From Hymenolepis diminuta (Eukaryota; Platyhelminthes; Cestoda; Cyclophyllidea; Hymenolepididae): a DNA stretch of 64,000 nucleotides. The position numbers were made by a program, and so were the translations under genes. Below the pieces are notes generated by a model, which was given only the letters and a program-made list of their open reading frames with translations, was not told where the DNA came from and made no database searches. The stretch lies in the NCBI GenBank assembly GCA_900708905.1, contig CAADRB010000005.1, forward strand, positions 3,767,806 to 3,831,805, read 5' to 3'. Positions 36,798-49,011 of this stretch are shown here, in pieces (the stretch's first letter is position 1; each line of letters starts with the position of its first letter).

Positions 36798-39700
36798 TTA
36801 ACGTCTTCCACCACGGCCACCTCCGCGCTTCCTGCCACCACGTTTCCGATCTGCAGCTCTGGCTTGACCTCTCAAATCTGATTTCATTCGCTTGTCAACC
36901 AACTTGACCTTTGCCCCCTTACCCCCCTGTTGTTTGGTTGCCTTGGCCCCTGCCTTTGTGTTCACCACCAATGAAATCGGCCGACGTTTCTTCTTCAACA
37001 GACCCGCGTTCTTGTACATTCTGAAGAAAGATAACATAGACATGATGTTTAGCAAAAGTATTACTACTTTTAGCTTTAAATAAATATTAAATTAAGTCTT
37101 ACCATTACTCACAACAATGCAACTCATTCTAACTGTAGCATTAAACTTAAGTCCTAAAATTTCGACACGCCACCATTTTTATATTACTTATTCCACGTAG
37201 GTAAATTTCAACTTACGCCCTGATTTTGCTCCAGGCTTCCTTCTCAGTCAGGTCATCTGGAAGATTCTCAGCTCTCCTTCGGACACGTTCCAACCGCTTA
37301 TTTGCTTTCATCTTCTTACGCGCTTTAGCTTCCTCTGCCTTTTTCAGCGTCTTACCCTGTATTGGTCTAGATTGGCCATACATTCCAATCTGAAATAAGG
37401 ACCAAGTATAAGTCTATAAGAGGTTGAAATGTGGAGAAGTAATAACGCGTATCTGAATGGGGCATAGGGCTTACATCTTCCGCTGCCGGTTTCTTACGCA
37501 TGTGAATCTTCTCGTCCCTGACAAACCAATCAGGAAGAGTGGATTCGTCCTCAAAGAATCTGAAACGATGGAAATTCCATTCAAGTAACTCACGACGACT
37601 CTTCGCAGATTGGATGAGTTTCTGTGCAAGGGCTTTTTCCGTATCAGTAAGTGGGCGACGTAGACGTTTGAGCTTCTTTTTCTCCTTTTTCGAAATTTCT
37701 ATGAGAATAAGAAAATAATCATGTTAAAAAGCCAAATCTCGTACTAAACATCAAGCTACTGAAGCTGTACACCAGATATTAACATTGTTTAAATAACATC
37801 ATTTGACGAGTTAGAGGTTATGAGACCAATGCTCGTCGGCGAATGTCTGGTGATGCTAATGGCAACCGCAATGGTTAATCCTAGTCAAAAGGTGGCATGC
37901 TAGAGTGGAATTTTTTCATAAGAGCGACTCCAGGATACTTTCTCCACTAAAGTTAGATAGATATTAATGGGAAACCGACAAACACAACCTAAAGCAGCAG
38001 TTGTTGTTTTATTGTTTGAACCCATACAAATACTTACTTGTATCATCTTCATTATCAGATGAGACAGAATCATCACTATCATCCTTGTCAATGTCTTTAC
38101 CAAAAGTTTCCTCAACGTTAGACTCCTCCTCGATATCTTCTTTAGCTTCTATTATAGCAGCCTCTTTAGATCCTGGTGCGACTCCATCGGCAAATAAGAC
38201 TCGCTTCTTCTTTGTAGCAGCAGACTTCGCCTCCTTTGCCTTGAGCTTTTTCGCCGGAGGCTCCTTGATGCTTTCACTGTTGCCTTCATACTCATCTTCT
38301 TCTTCGCTGTCGGAGCCGGCTACATTCAGCAATTCCTGAAGGCAAACAATACAATAATTGCGAACAGTCGTAATGCAGAAAGCGTGGTCCAAATACGTCT
38401 TTATTGCGAAATATAAGACATGTTAATATGAAAGGCCGTAAGCTGTATGAAAAATTGAAATAAGGACCAAGAAGTCAAAATTTAAAAAGGCTGTTGAAGT
38501 GGTCATCTTGTTAGCACAACCACATTTTTTCGCCCCAGCGAGCGACATAAAGATGAGTATATATCACGAGCCAGCCAATGGCCACACTGATCTTCCAGGC
38601 TCGGCTTCCCCGTCAGTCCACACCTTGTGCCTGCGCTACCTATGAGTTGACATGTAACCTTCCGTTTGAGTGGGGGGTTCACTTTGAACACGCCTCATGG
38701 CCTTCAATAACATTAAAGTCCAGAACGTAATAGTTAGCAAATGTGTCATTTGATTTACTGATTATAAATCCCAAGCCATTTGGAAAAGCGTTTTCCAGCA
38801 TTCATCTTGGATAGACGAGTATTACCATGAAGCCTTTCTTGTGAAAAATTCGAATTCCATCAAACTTAATCAGTGCAGTTGGCCATTTCATTTACCGAAT
38901 GTTCGAATTGCGCCACCAATGATTTTTTTGGCGACAATGGGTATTCTAGAACATTCTGCATGCCAATGCTATTCAGTATTTACCTAGCCTAACCAATTAC
39001 TGCTCTGTTCGTTCTGTATGTGCGGGCTCTATCGGCCATTTCCAATAATTTTTCAGCTATTTTAAAAGACCATTTTTACAAGTGCTACATGATTAGAAAT
39101 AAATCTCAAAATAAATATGCGAATTTATAAGCTACTAATAAAAATTAAGTAGACCAGCCAAACCAACCTTCAGTTCAGCCGATTTGCACCAAGATTCAAT
39201 CTTTCGTTTCTTCTTAGTCTCCTCATCTGCAGGATCGAGGTCAGTCAATAGAGTATTCTTCTTTCCCTGATTTTTTTTATTTGCTAAGGCGGTCTCCATA
39301 GCAAGTGCTTTTGCATATTCATCTTCACTATCCTCATCACCTGAATCAGATTTAAGGACTTCTCGCTCATCACTATTGCTCCCTTCGTCACCATCGTAGA
39401 CCAAATCGTCATCGTCTTCACTGTCTCCCGCGCACTTCTTTTTATCCTTCGGTTCTTCCTCCTCTTCACTTGAACTCAGGTAGATGTCATCACGATCCTT
39501 AAGGACGGTAGCTAAAATTAAACCATAACATCGAGATAAGGTCATATAAAGTAGAGAATAGCTTGGCTGAGTTCGTGATGTCCCTTTCATTATGCTTAAC
39601 CCAAATCAACTTATTACCGTTTCGACATCATTTCGTTCTCTGTAAACAACATTAAATGTCATGAATCAGAAAGATTTTCTGCTGGATCTCTGTGAACAAA

Positions 39701-42700
39701 ATTGTATGTGCCTGTAGCTGAATGGTCAAAGTGCACATTTGACAAATCAGAGGTCACCAATTTGGTACCGCACGACTTAATTCTGATCAGCAGGAGTTTT
39801 CCATAACAGCGGCTCTAAAAGACCCCCTCTCCCCAAACCTAAATCAAGTATCATGAACACTTCCCTTAGCAAGCTTAAAAAGTTAGCTTGTCAGACTTCT
39901 ATTCACTTGTATCAAATGTGGTGAGATCTAAAACTCTTCCATAAGGTTTTCGTGGACCCAGTTCTGTATTTTAATTTGGACACAACAATAGCTAAGGTGC
40001 CTGATAACAACAGACTAAAAGCACTCTTGAATAATTTAAATATTTAGGACTACGCTCTCGCAGAGTTATGAAGTGAGAATGATTAGCTCGACAAATTTCC
40101 TTGAGAAACCCTGCCTTAAAGCTTCAACAAAGGAGATTTCGCGACGAAGAAACATCTATCAAACTCTTTTACGTGGTAACTTCTTTCCAGCTGATACGAC
40201 TGAGATTTAAATTATGCACTAAATTGAGATATATCGTCAAAGATAAAAAATAAAAAATCCAGTTGCAAAGCAGTGTTAGTAGAATAGTGGAATTAAATAC
40301 TGACAAATTCATGGGACTTAACAGAAGAGAAAGCAATGCCTATATTCCATAGGAGAGATAATTGTACCCCAAAAGAATTCTAATGACTTCTAATGTACAC
40401 TTAATCGGATTTTCACATACAATAGTTAAGTGTACTGAAGATGCGATCCTCAATTACAAATATTTAAGACGCAAAAACGACCTGAAGCAGAATCAAATAC
40501 TTCTAGTACTCGGAGCAGAATTCATTCCTCAGGTGTTCGATTACTCCTTTCATGTCGTCGGAAAATGGTATATTAGTGCAAGTTAAAAGAAAAATTGGTC
40601 TGTAGACTGAAAATTTATGAATTAGCTGTTCTAATGAAAACTAATTCGTTACATCTATCCCTTATAATTACCTATTAAATACATAATAGGTACTCAAATA
40701 AGGGATAAAAATTTACCTAAAAGCGTAGATATACACTCCCATAGACTTAAACCACGAGCGTTTTATGAAATCTCTAGTATCAAAATCTCCAAAATTTTAC
40801 GTCTTTCTTATCTCAGCAAATGTTACAATGAAAAACAGACATCTCCTGTCAAAATCATTTCCTTGATACAATCATTAATTTAATAAACTTAATGTAATAT
40901 AATAATATAATACAAGGAGTGGACACTTACGTCTTGCGTTGTTCATATCTCCCAAATTGATTTCGTAATCGTCACCGCGATCGAATTTTATATAATCTCC
41001 ACCCTCGACAGCTCTACGGAAATCCTCCTTGCGTTTGTTCAAAATCTCGCGTCTTTTAGCCTGTTCCTCTTTGAGAACCATCAAATCTGAAGCAGTCTGA
41101 CCAGTTTTTTCAATCAAATCCTTCTCGGCCTCTTGAATGCAATCCAAATCTTGACCTTCAATTGAAGCCAGAGAGAACAACTCGCCAGCGTTGTTTTGTT
41201 CAATAACATCTCCCGGATGCTTCAATTTGAGGACAATGCGTTCAGCTAACTTCCTCTTGGCTTTTCGGATTGTTTTGAGACGTCTAGCATGATCAAATAG
41301 ATGGTTAGCGTAAGAAGCTAAAAATACAAGTCAAAATAAAAGAACGCTTACTTTTTGGATGATTTATGCTCTTCTTCGAGTAGGCGTGAAACTTCCTTTT
41401 GAACAGCTGCATCTTCATCTTCGCTATCGTGCTCTTGTTCAGCAGGTTCTGCTTCTTTGCTAAAAAAGATGAATAGACTTTCAAAGTACTAAGTTTGGCT
41501 ATGGCGATGTGGTTAACGCTAACGTCTGTTTAAATAGAGATGAGATCGGTATTTATCCATGCTCATCGAATAACGGGGGTAGCCAAAAGAATTGATTGAT
41601 TTTGGCCAAACAGAGAGGTGGTAAAAAGTGAGCCTTTCATAAGAATGACTCCAGGATATTGTCTCTCTACCCAAAATTACAACAATCGGCCTGGGAGGTC
41701 AAACATTGACTAAGCTATCGCAGATACAGGTAGTGTAACTCTAGATATAAGTAAAGTACATCACCCTTCTCTTTACATTTGGATAGAGGCCATAAATGAG
41801 TTACTTTAGAAGAGACAATCAATTATGATACCCACCGATTATGAAAATACCACCTACAATCGTTAATCTATTTAAAATTGTCATACGATGGTAGGATATT
41901 GGAGTAGACATAAAAGCAACTTACGTTTCAATGGCGGATTCCTTCTGCTTTTCAAGAGCAGCTAAAACTTTTCGTCGCCAATTGAGTATCGCTCGAATGT
42001 CAGGCTTGCCCAAAACCTGAATGTCTTCAAAAGAGCTTCTGAGGAACTTTGGTGTCAACGGGTTATCCAAAAACTCTTCCCGATCGACAATAATTTTGTT
42101 GGTTTTGGCCAAAAGACGCAGAGGATCATCAGAGTCCATAAATTCCGATAAAAGCGTCTCCTTGTAGAGCTTATCTTCGTAGCCTTCCGCTTTTCTAGAA
42201 GTCAGTAAAATACGCACATTTAGTCAAAGGAAAAGCAGAGCTGCAAAACTGCCTAATCAAAAACCTACTTTTTCTTCTTAGATACCTTTAGTAGAGACGA
42301 CACAACAGTCTCACGGGACTTTGGCAATTCTACTTCCCCGAAAACATGTTTTGGGTCAAGGAATTTGGGATCAATAGAAGAGGGATCTAGATAACTTTGA
42401 CACACTAAGAATATCTCGGCAGATTCCGCACGAGATGCCTCTGGTTTTAGAACACGCACTTTGCGGAAAAATTGCGAGACAGCCCATTTGAGAGGTTCGT
42501 AATCACGACTTCTGAAGACTTTGCTAACGAACCAACCTCCTTTACGGAGAAATTCTGTAGCCAATGCGAAAGCTTTCAAACATAGAGCAGCTTGACCGTA
42601 CTCATCAATGCTCCAAGCAGCACCAACATTCGGAGAACCGTCGTGGAGAACTACATCGGCCTTATTGTTAAGAACTGCAGCTCGGAGCAACTGTCGACAT

Positions 42701-43022
42701 TTTTCAGTGGTGATATCAGCGACAATAGATTTACAGTTGGGAATTGGAGCTATTGGAACCAAGTCAACACCAACAATTAAACTATTAACGGGCATTTCCT
42801 TCACTGCCACTTGCATCCATCCTCCCGGTGCTGCGCATAGATCAATCAATACTTTTGACGAACTGAGAAAATTGAAGCGGCGGTTTAACTGAATTAATTT
42901 AAAAGCAGATCTAGCTCTAAAACCTTCAAAATTCGTTTATTAACATTAATCTTACCAGTTTCCTTAGCCAAGAAGTAAAATTTATCCTTCCTAGACTTTC
43001 CTTGTTTGGTCTTTTTACCCAT
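36798..43022 (-). CDS. FTSJ3: FTSJ3/SPB1 rRNA 2'-O-methyltransferase, 10 exons
   Basis: SAM-dependent 2'-O-ribose methyltransferase of the SPB1/FTSJ3 family, which acts in the nucleolus on pre-60S particles. Exons in order of translation: 42956-43022, 42269-42923, 41925-42194, 41352-41459, 40931-41283, 39168-39511, 38038-38335, 37475-37698, 37217-37389, 36798-37020. All junctions are GT-AG and the phases agree, giving 904 residues plus stop (human about 847). The start is [16 protein letters not shown], as in orthologues. The SAM motif DLCAAPGGW is at 50-58, and the K-D-K-E catalytic tetrad is K31, D117 (HDGSPN), K157 (SKVFRS) and E192. An acidic low-complexity middle is followed by the SPB1 C-terminal domain ([10 protein letters not shown]) and a basic Gly/Arg-rich tail. 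Intron 1 is only 32 bp. SINE-like copies lie in introns 3, 5 and 7. No broken frame was seen, so it is probably functional. Confidence 0.95.
37800..37965 (+). repeat. SINE-like element, copy 4, in FTSJ3 intron 7
   Basis: Shares ATGCTCGTCGGCGAA and ATAAGAGCGACTCCAGGATA with the copy at 41505-41715. It is antisense to the host gene. Confidence 0.4.
38495..38700. other. Locally GC-rich segment in FTSJ3 intron 6
   Basis: Visibly richer in G and C than the intron around it (for example GGCTCGGCTTCCCCGTCAG). It looks like an inserted element, but I saw no second copy in the window and no clear ends. Confidence 0.3.
39712..39855 (+). repeat. SINE-like element, copy 5, in FTSJ3 intron 5
   Basis: A clear head, TGTAGCTGAATGGTCAAAGTG, and B-box region, AGAGGTCACCAATTTGG, then a shortened body ending CTCCCCAAACCTAAATC. 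It is antisense to the host gene. Confidence 0.5.
41505..41715 (+). repeat. SINE-like element, copy 6, in FTSJ3 intron 3
   Basis: Head GCGATGTGGTTAACGC, then GACTCCAGGATATTGTCTC, CTACCCAAAATTA and tail GGCCTGGGAGGTCAAAC. Antisense to the host gene. Confidence 0.45.
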
Positions 43023-43904
43023 GATAACAACGTGCGGCGTGAACTACAACCACCGCGCACACAATGGCTTAACAAAACAAATAGTAGAATGTGGAAAGTA
43101 AAATCTCTTACTTTTTGAACTAAAAATTGTTTAATTTTGTAAAAAATTAATTAATTAAATCGACTGGCATTCTTGATTTTTCTAGTAATTTTCTAGAACT
43201 GGATAACTAAATATTGCGGCAAGATATGCGTCTTAATTTTTAATTTCTAAAATATGATACTGATATATTTTGCATTATCTGCAATAACTATAAGATGCAT
43301 ACCGAAGCATCTTTTAAATATACTGTAACGGTATCTGTTAAGCCACATTTATTTAATACCCGCCCATATATCATAATTTCACTATTAAAACTAATTTGTT
43401 CGTACAACAACGTCGTGTTCTGCCTTCTCTTGTCCTATTGCTTATTTTAGTCATAAGACTTGCACTATTTGAGTAATATGATAGTGCTGAATAATAACTA
43501 ATGTCACCAGTGTTTAAACTTGAATTCACACGATCAGGTCATTTAAAATGCATTTCTCAAATATGTAAAAGAATTGAGAAGACACAAACATTTTTTCAAT
43601 AAAGGCGGAACAATTTCCGATTACTATGATTAAATAAGAAAAAAATAGTTTTAGACAACTTTTGATAATGTGAAGGAAGAATCAAGTGACAAAATTTACA
43701 TTAAATAAAATTTAAAATAGTGAAAATTAAGAAGCGGAAAATAGTCTACCTTTCACAAAATGATTACTTTGGTGAAATATAATTTTTTATACGTAGCAAA
43801 CGGACGCTATTTTAAGTAAGGAAACATTCTTTGTTTCATCAGTCCAGATTATATCAATTACCTAATTTTCACTGCTAGTAATTTGTGAAAGTACTGAAAT
43901 TAAC
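43023..43904. other. Upstream region of FTSJ3
   Basis: Very AT-rich. The promoter must lie here or close by, but no recognisable element stands out. Confidence 0.35.
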
Positions 43905-44405
43905 TAGAAATGGAATCAGTCAAGGTTAATGGTTGTATGTAAGTCATATGAATTTTAATAACGTTAGGTCTACCAGGGCATCGATCGAATAGATGGAATA
44001 AGTCAAGTCACTCATGTCGCCAGATCAGTTCAGAGGTGGCAGACTAGCCAGTTTATCAATAATTAAGTTAGGTTTATATACAAAACATTTCTTCGTTAGG
44101 CGTCAGTCATGTCTCTTCGTCGGTGTCTCGGCATGATGACAGATACCGTTTAGGTATCTATGTGCAAACACGCAAACACATAGCAGTACCGCCAGGCGGC
44201 ACTGTAGTGGAGATCTTATCGCCAGTCAGTCATTTCTAATAGTCAGGTATTGATAGACATCTGATGGCTATAGCATCAATAAGTCGATTTATCCCGACAT
44301 TCAAATGAGGTGGCATTAATTAGAAATTAAGAAATTGGTCCATCAATGACCGCTGCAGGCTTTGACCGGATCTTATTTTCCCTTCTTGGAAACTTTTTCA
44401 AGTTA
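43905..44405 (+). repeat. Dispersed repeat R3, interrupted by LTR B copy 3
   Basis: The sequence before the LTR (GTCAAGGTTAATGG) and after it (ATTCAAATGAGGT ... TGCAGGCTTTGACCGGATC) matches the uninterrupted copy at 44735-44945 in the same order. The type of element is unknown. Confidence 0.5.
43954..44275 (+). mobile_element. Solo LTR, family B (copy 3), nested in an older repeat
   Basis: A 322-bp copy ending CTATAGCA, with flanks TGAAT (43949-43953) and TCAAT (44276-44280), a 5-bp duplication with one mismatch. It is more diverged than copies 1 and 2. Both flanks belong to the dispersed repeat also seen at about 44735-44945, so it inserted into that repeat. Confidence 0.72.
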
Positions 44406-44734
44406 ACCGGTAGCAATCAGGGCCGAAAAGCCGTCGTCAAGACCTTCCTGACAAATTTTTGTATGTATCGAAACTTGTACGGCTGCCAATCATCACACTG
44501 AAACATCGACGACCAGACATTACCGACTGTATATAAGCTTAATATTCGTATGAATAAATTTAAGCGACTTTCCGGCCACCTTCCAACCATTCTAGCGACA
44601 AAATTGACTTGACTTATTGGTTCTATGTGACTCCTGTCAGCATCAAAACACAAGTAGAAAAGAAATTTACTGGCCTCTTTCAGCTCAAATGCTAATATTT
44701 AACTGAATTTATTGAAACAGGATTAGAAATACAT

Positions 44735-44945
44735 TGAAATTAATTCAAATTCGGGTCAATCAAGGTTAATGGATTACGCAGAGATCAGAGCAATATGGTG
44801 ACTTATTCCGTCATTAAAATGAGGTCGCATGGACATTTATTCAGATGAATTTAAGCCTGAAATTAAATGGCTGGTTTATCATTGATCATTGTACGCTTTG
44901 GCCAGATTTCATTTTCCCTTTTAAAGGAAAATACGAATCTTCTGC
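44735..44945 (+). repeat. Dispersed repeat R3, uninterrupted copy
   Basis: Shares AATCAAGGTTAATGG, GAGATCAGAGCAATA, the AATGAGGT block and the TTTGGCCAGATTTCATTTTC block with the other copies. It defines the empty-site structure for the LTR insertion 0.5 kb upstream. Confidence 0.5.
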
Positions 44946-46268
44946 TTATGTCAGGGCATACCATAGTGGACAGTTTTGATAATAAGAGATTTCCCAATTA
45001 ATCATAATGTTACAAATCTGAGGAAGGTCGAACAATACAATAATAATATGCAATGAGCACTCTCAAAGTTACTATAGTGTAACCTTGTTTTAAACACTCA
45101 ATAAGACTATTCCTTAAATGGACACTAAGCTGTATATTGATTCTTAGGACCACAAATTCATAGTAAGGAGATTACATTAACTCAATAAAGTTAGATAGCC
45201 TTTGGATTCTGTATTGTTAATCAATATGTCACTTGTAATACATGCACATACTGATTTACGTCCGCTCGGTTCCCTTCATTCCTCTGTACTAATTATCAGT
45301 TGCTCATTAACAAACAAAGGGCCCGAAATCTTTTAATTACCCTATCATACTTGTTTCTCACAACTCGAATTGCACTCGCTTAGTCCTGACTCCCTCCACT
45401 TGCCTCCTAATTCCTCTTCTTACTCCTTTCTTCTTTCCTCTCCCATTCATTTCCAAATGTTCACATGAACCTACTCAAATTTTCGCCTTCTCTCTCAGGA
45501 AATGCTTTTTATCCGGTTAGTCAGAGGAAGATCATTAGTTTTTGGAGGGATTATTTAGCCCTATTTGATTTGTTCTTAAAGAAGTTTTACTGAAGGGGTT
45601 AGAACTACTTTACACTATAGTTGGAGTAGCTCGTAGTAAATAATGAAATCAATCGGGAATGTGGAGTCTGGTCACTTTTTCATCGTAAACAAGTAATCAA
45701 TATTAAATTTCATTTAAATTTCCCTAGGTGACATTTATCCAATAGTGTAGCAATATTAATATCTAATGAGAATATCCCAACGATAGTTTACAAGTTTGCC
45801 GAAGCTGGTGTATTGGTACAGCGAGATACTGTTAAATTACAGATATGAAAAGGAAGATATGACAAATAAATTCCTTTAATTATGCAACGTACCATGTTGC
45901 CAAGCATTAAATTGATAACAACATTAATATACGCCTTCTCGGTATAAATTAATTTACCAAGCCTTCGATTTCAATTTTCAAAGAGCGTCACGAAACGACA
46001 ATAAAAATAGGGTATAATTCTAAGGTTCTTGACTGAACAATGAAGATTCAAAGTGCTTCCGAGTTATTTTTGGGCGGCCATGTGTTAAGAAACGGTATCA
46101 AGAATTTCACGGGCGGCAGTTTTGTATTTCTTGTTGTCTACAGAAACAGTTCAGAGATTAGAAGGCACGATGATAATTTAAATTTTATTAAAACGGAAAA
46201 GTGTAAAAACAACAACCACGTAAGTATACGTTAAGGAGAAAGATCTCAATTTGATTAGATATGCTTAC
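44946..46268. other. Intergenic, no feature seen
   Basis: A pyrimidine-rich stretch lies near 45360-45500. Nothing else was recognised. Confidence 0.4.
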
Positions 46269-47550
46269 TTCTTTCAGGAATGAAAAAATTTCACTACCGC
46301 CGAATCGGACAAAGTCGTCATAAGAATGATGCCTATCGCCGACTATTTGTTTTATGACCTCAGACAATTTATCATAGCCTGTAACATCAGGATATAGCTT
46401 CGTGTTGCGGGGATGGAAGAACATTTCACCATTTCTTCCAGCTGTAGCTGACCAACTTGACTTTTGGTCAAATAGAAATTTACTGTAAGTCTTAAAAGGT
46501 ACTTCATACATAAAGAATTGAGGCCGAGTTCGAATATATCGATCTCTGACATCTGTAAAGTAAAATAAAACAGATCATTTTGATTTGATATGTGAGGCGG
46601 CAAAATGTTCATTAAACAGTCTTCCACTTTGTCAAATATACTAGTGGGAGAGATAAAGCAGATATTGGAGACATCCAATCTTATTTAACACTACTACGGT
46701 ATTAGAAAATCAAAATTATGTCAAAATTTAAAGGCACGAATGAATGGACTGAAATAGTGGTTTGATCGAAATAATACAGCTATCTTTTGTGCAGGAAGGG
46801 ATTAAATGTACAAACGGTTTAAATCTAGGGTGGGTTTGTTGATTTTTTGACCCTGATAAAGTAATTGAATGAATTCAAGAGTCACTTATCCTGAGAAACC
46901 TTCAGTCTGGTTTTAAATCTGTTGATCTGCCTGAAACATAGTAATTAATAAATAAGACCATATTGAGCCTAAATTTCAAGATTTCTTGAAGAACACAGTA
47001 TTACTGCACAATTGGTATCTAAGTCCCTTTTAACTCAATAAATATGCTTAAAAAGTAATCGAATCTAATGCCTTCGAGATAAATCCATCCATCATGCCAC
47101 TGATGCTCATCAGATAGTGGCCATTAACTTAATGATCACATAACGTTAATGAAAGTAGGCCAAACAAATCAGAAGTTAACACTTTTGTACAAATCACTAA
47201 GCCAAATTAAATTACCTTTTCGATTATATTTATTAATGTAAATACCCCAGCATATTCATTATATTGAAAATTTTCACAGCAATTTAATTTATCGTAGCGC
47301 TGCAAAAAATAAAATTCAATTAATAAGTTCACTAAGCTAAAATAGAAATTGGGAAATTAAAATCTAAAACTTACGCATGTGCTCTCATATAAGACATCGC
47401 AAACTTACCAAAAGCAAAGTTCTTGCTTTCCAAATTTTCGTCGCGTTTCATCATGGAGAGTGCAGATAGCAAAAGTTGGAACCACATCAAATTCCTGTCG
47501 ATATTCAATCCCGCAAAAGTCGTTAATTTTTCCATAGCATTCATATCCAG
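46269..47550 (-). pseudogene. Broken ZYG11-like paralogue (exons equivalent to 4-6)
   Basis: The segment 46269-46552 encodes MSEIDIFELGLNSLCMKYLL, clearly paralogous to MSKTEIDEVGSNSSCMKCLL in the plus-strand gene, and it ends at the equivalent donor. The match then jumps to another frame (GEMFFHPRNTKLYPD ... DDFVRFGGSEIFSFLKE), so there is a frameshift near 46440. Upstream, 47375-47550 encodes LMWFQLLLSALSMMKRDEN and ends at a GT donor, matching exon 4. The region 46553-46680 (DVSNICFISPTS) resembles exon 5 and runs into exon 6 without a donor, although an acceptor-like TTTACAG remains. No LRR exons were found. A base error in the assembly could mimic the frameshift, but the missing 5' half also points to decay. 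Confidence 0.6.
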
Positions 47551-48555
47551 TCAAATTACACTAATTAGAATTATTCGTATCTCCAGTAAATTTCTTATTA
47601 TCTGAAGATGACAAACCATATGTTTTCTTATATTTTATTGCCGCATTTTACTAGTTAAATATAATATTCAGTGCATATTCCGCATAAACCGGTCAATGCA
47701 GACAATAAGCCGACTACTTAAAAATTTTTTCTCCGAGGTTTCCACCGATTATCTGAAAATTAATTGCAATGGGAAAAAAAGAAACCGAATTTTAAGAAAT
47801 GATATTAAAAGATCATATCATTGAATAATCTTAAGCTGTTTCATAAAAATAAACTTTACAAAGATGATTTAAAATTAATTTTTGTTTGTTTTATTGAAAA
47901 AAGACCCATTGCTGCGACATCAGACGCGCGAAATGAATAAACACATTTTGTTTAAGTTAGGCCAACGAAAGGGCCAGTTGAATAAATAATAATAAATTTA
48001 TAAGTTCTGCGTTACTTGCTTCGATATTGGGATATTTTTCTGTGAGGCCTTGTGTTTCATCATATTTGTATTTCCCATAAACCTGATAAATTTCAGGTTT
48101 GTATGGCTTTTGAAAAATTACTCTTTAATAGGTAGGAAGAAGACGTCGCCACAGTTGCGAATTAGGTTATTTTATAAAACTTAAGATCTCTTGAAACAAA
48201 ACCATTCAGAGATGACTAAGCGGGGTTTTAACGACCACATCTATTGGGAACCCGGGAATTGAAATGACTTCTGGGAACATGATACTGCTAATTGTGTTCA
48301 AAACAGCCCACAAAGAGCCCCAGAACTCGGTGAGACGGTAAAATACCAATACAAAAGACTTTACTCAGAATTATACCGGGCAAATGACTCAATTTTAGCA
48401 AATAACAAGAGATTAATAAGATATTTAAATAATTAATAATAAGATTTATTAAATATGTGGGATTAATTGAATAAAATATTCCCTTTTTTCCTAATACCTC
48501 CCGGCGAATGTTTTCATTAAAACTTTAGACTCTAGATCAACCTGAAATTTTATGG

Positions 48556-49011
48556 TTATTGTTCAAAACAATTCGAACAATGGCCTTGATGATTTCTGCT
48601 TGTTGATTTCGGAGTTCCCCTATTTGCAAGTAGAGAAGGGCCAAAAACATCCAAGATGATATTTAAATTTTCCGTTTTTAGATTTGATAAGTCTGGTGCG
48701 TCCGAGAGTCTGGGATGATTCTGAAGAGGCACCCAATCTTGGCCATCAGGATCCAATTCACATAGCAAGCTGCCTCGCCGAGCTCTTATAATACCCTCTG
48801 CTATGTTCTCTTCAGCTAGTGATCGAGTACGCAAACTGCTTTGTCATTTACAACAGTCTTTCTAGCACTTGGAGATGAGCTGAAGAAGGTTGGATACATT
48901 GGAAGAAGGGCATTGTGGATTGTCCAGGGTTTACGTCCCACAAGAATTTCGGCGGGACTGTGAACACTTAAGACTAGATGGGGCGTCGTCTGACAGATAA
49001 AAGTAATGCAT
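48556..49011 (-). pseudogene. Ty3/Gypsy-type Pol fossil: C-terminal integrase region
   Basis: Two overlapping frames give parts of a retrotransposon integrase tail. The first has HSPAEILVGRKPWTIHNALLP, matching the conserved (S)PAELL.GR.....L.LL(P) block at the end of the integrase core. The next frame has GIIRARRGSLLCELDPDGQD followed by WVPLQNHPRLSD, matching the G(V/I)(I/V).R.GS..YE(V/L)..G..W.RH.NQLR module. A frameshift and stops separate them, and no reverse transcriptase, RNase H or LTR was found next to it. It is an old, immobile remnant; which LTR family it belonged to is unknown. Confidence 0.65.

Noticed and set aside
44417..44653. 78-codon minus-strand open frame
   Set aside because: No domain, splice context or conservation evidence, and it sits between repeat copies.
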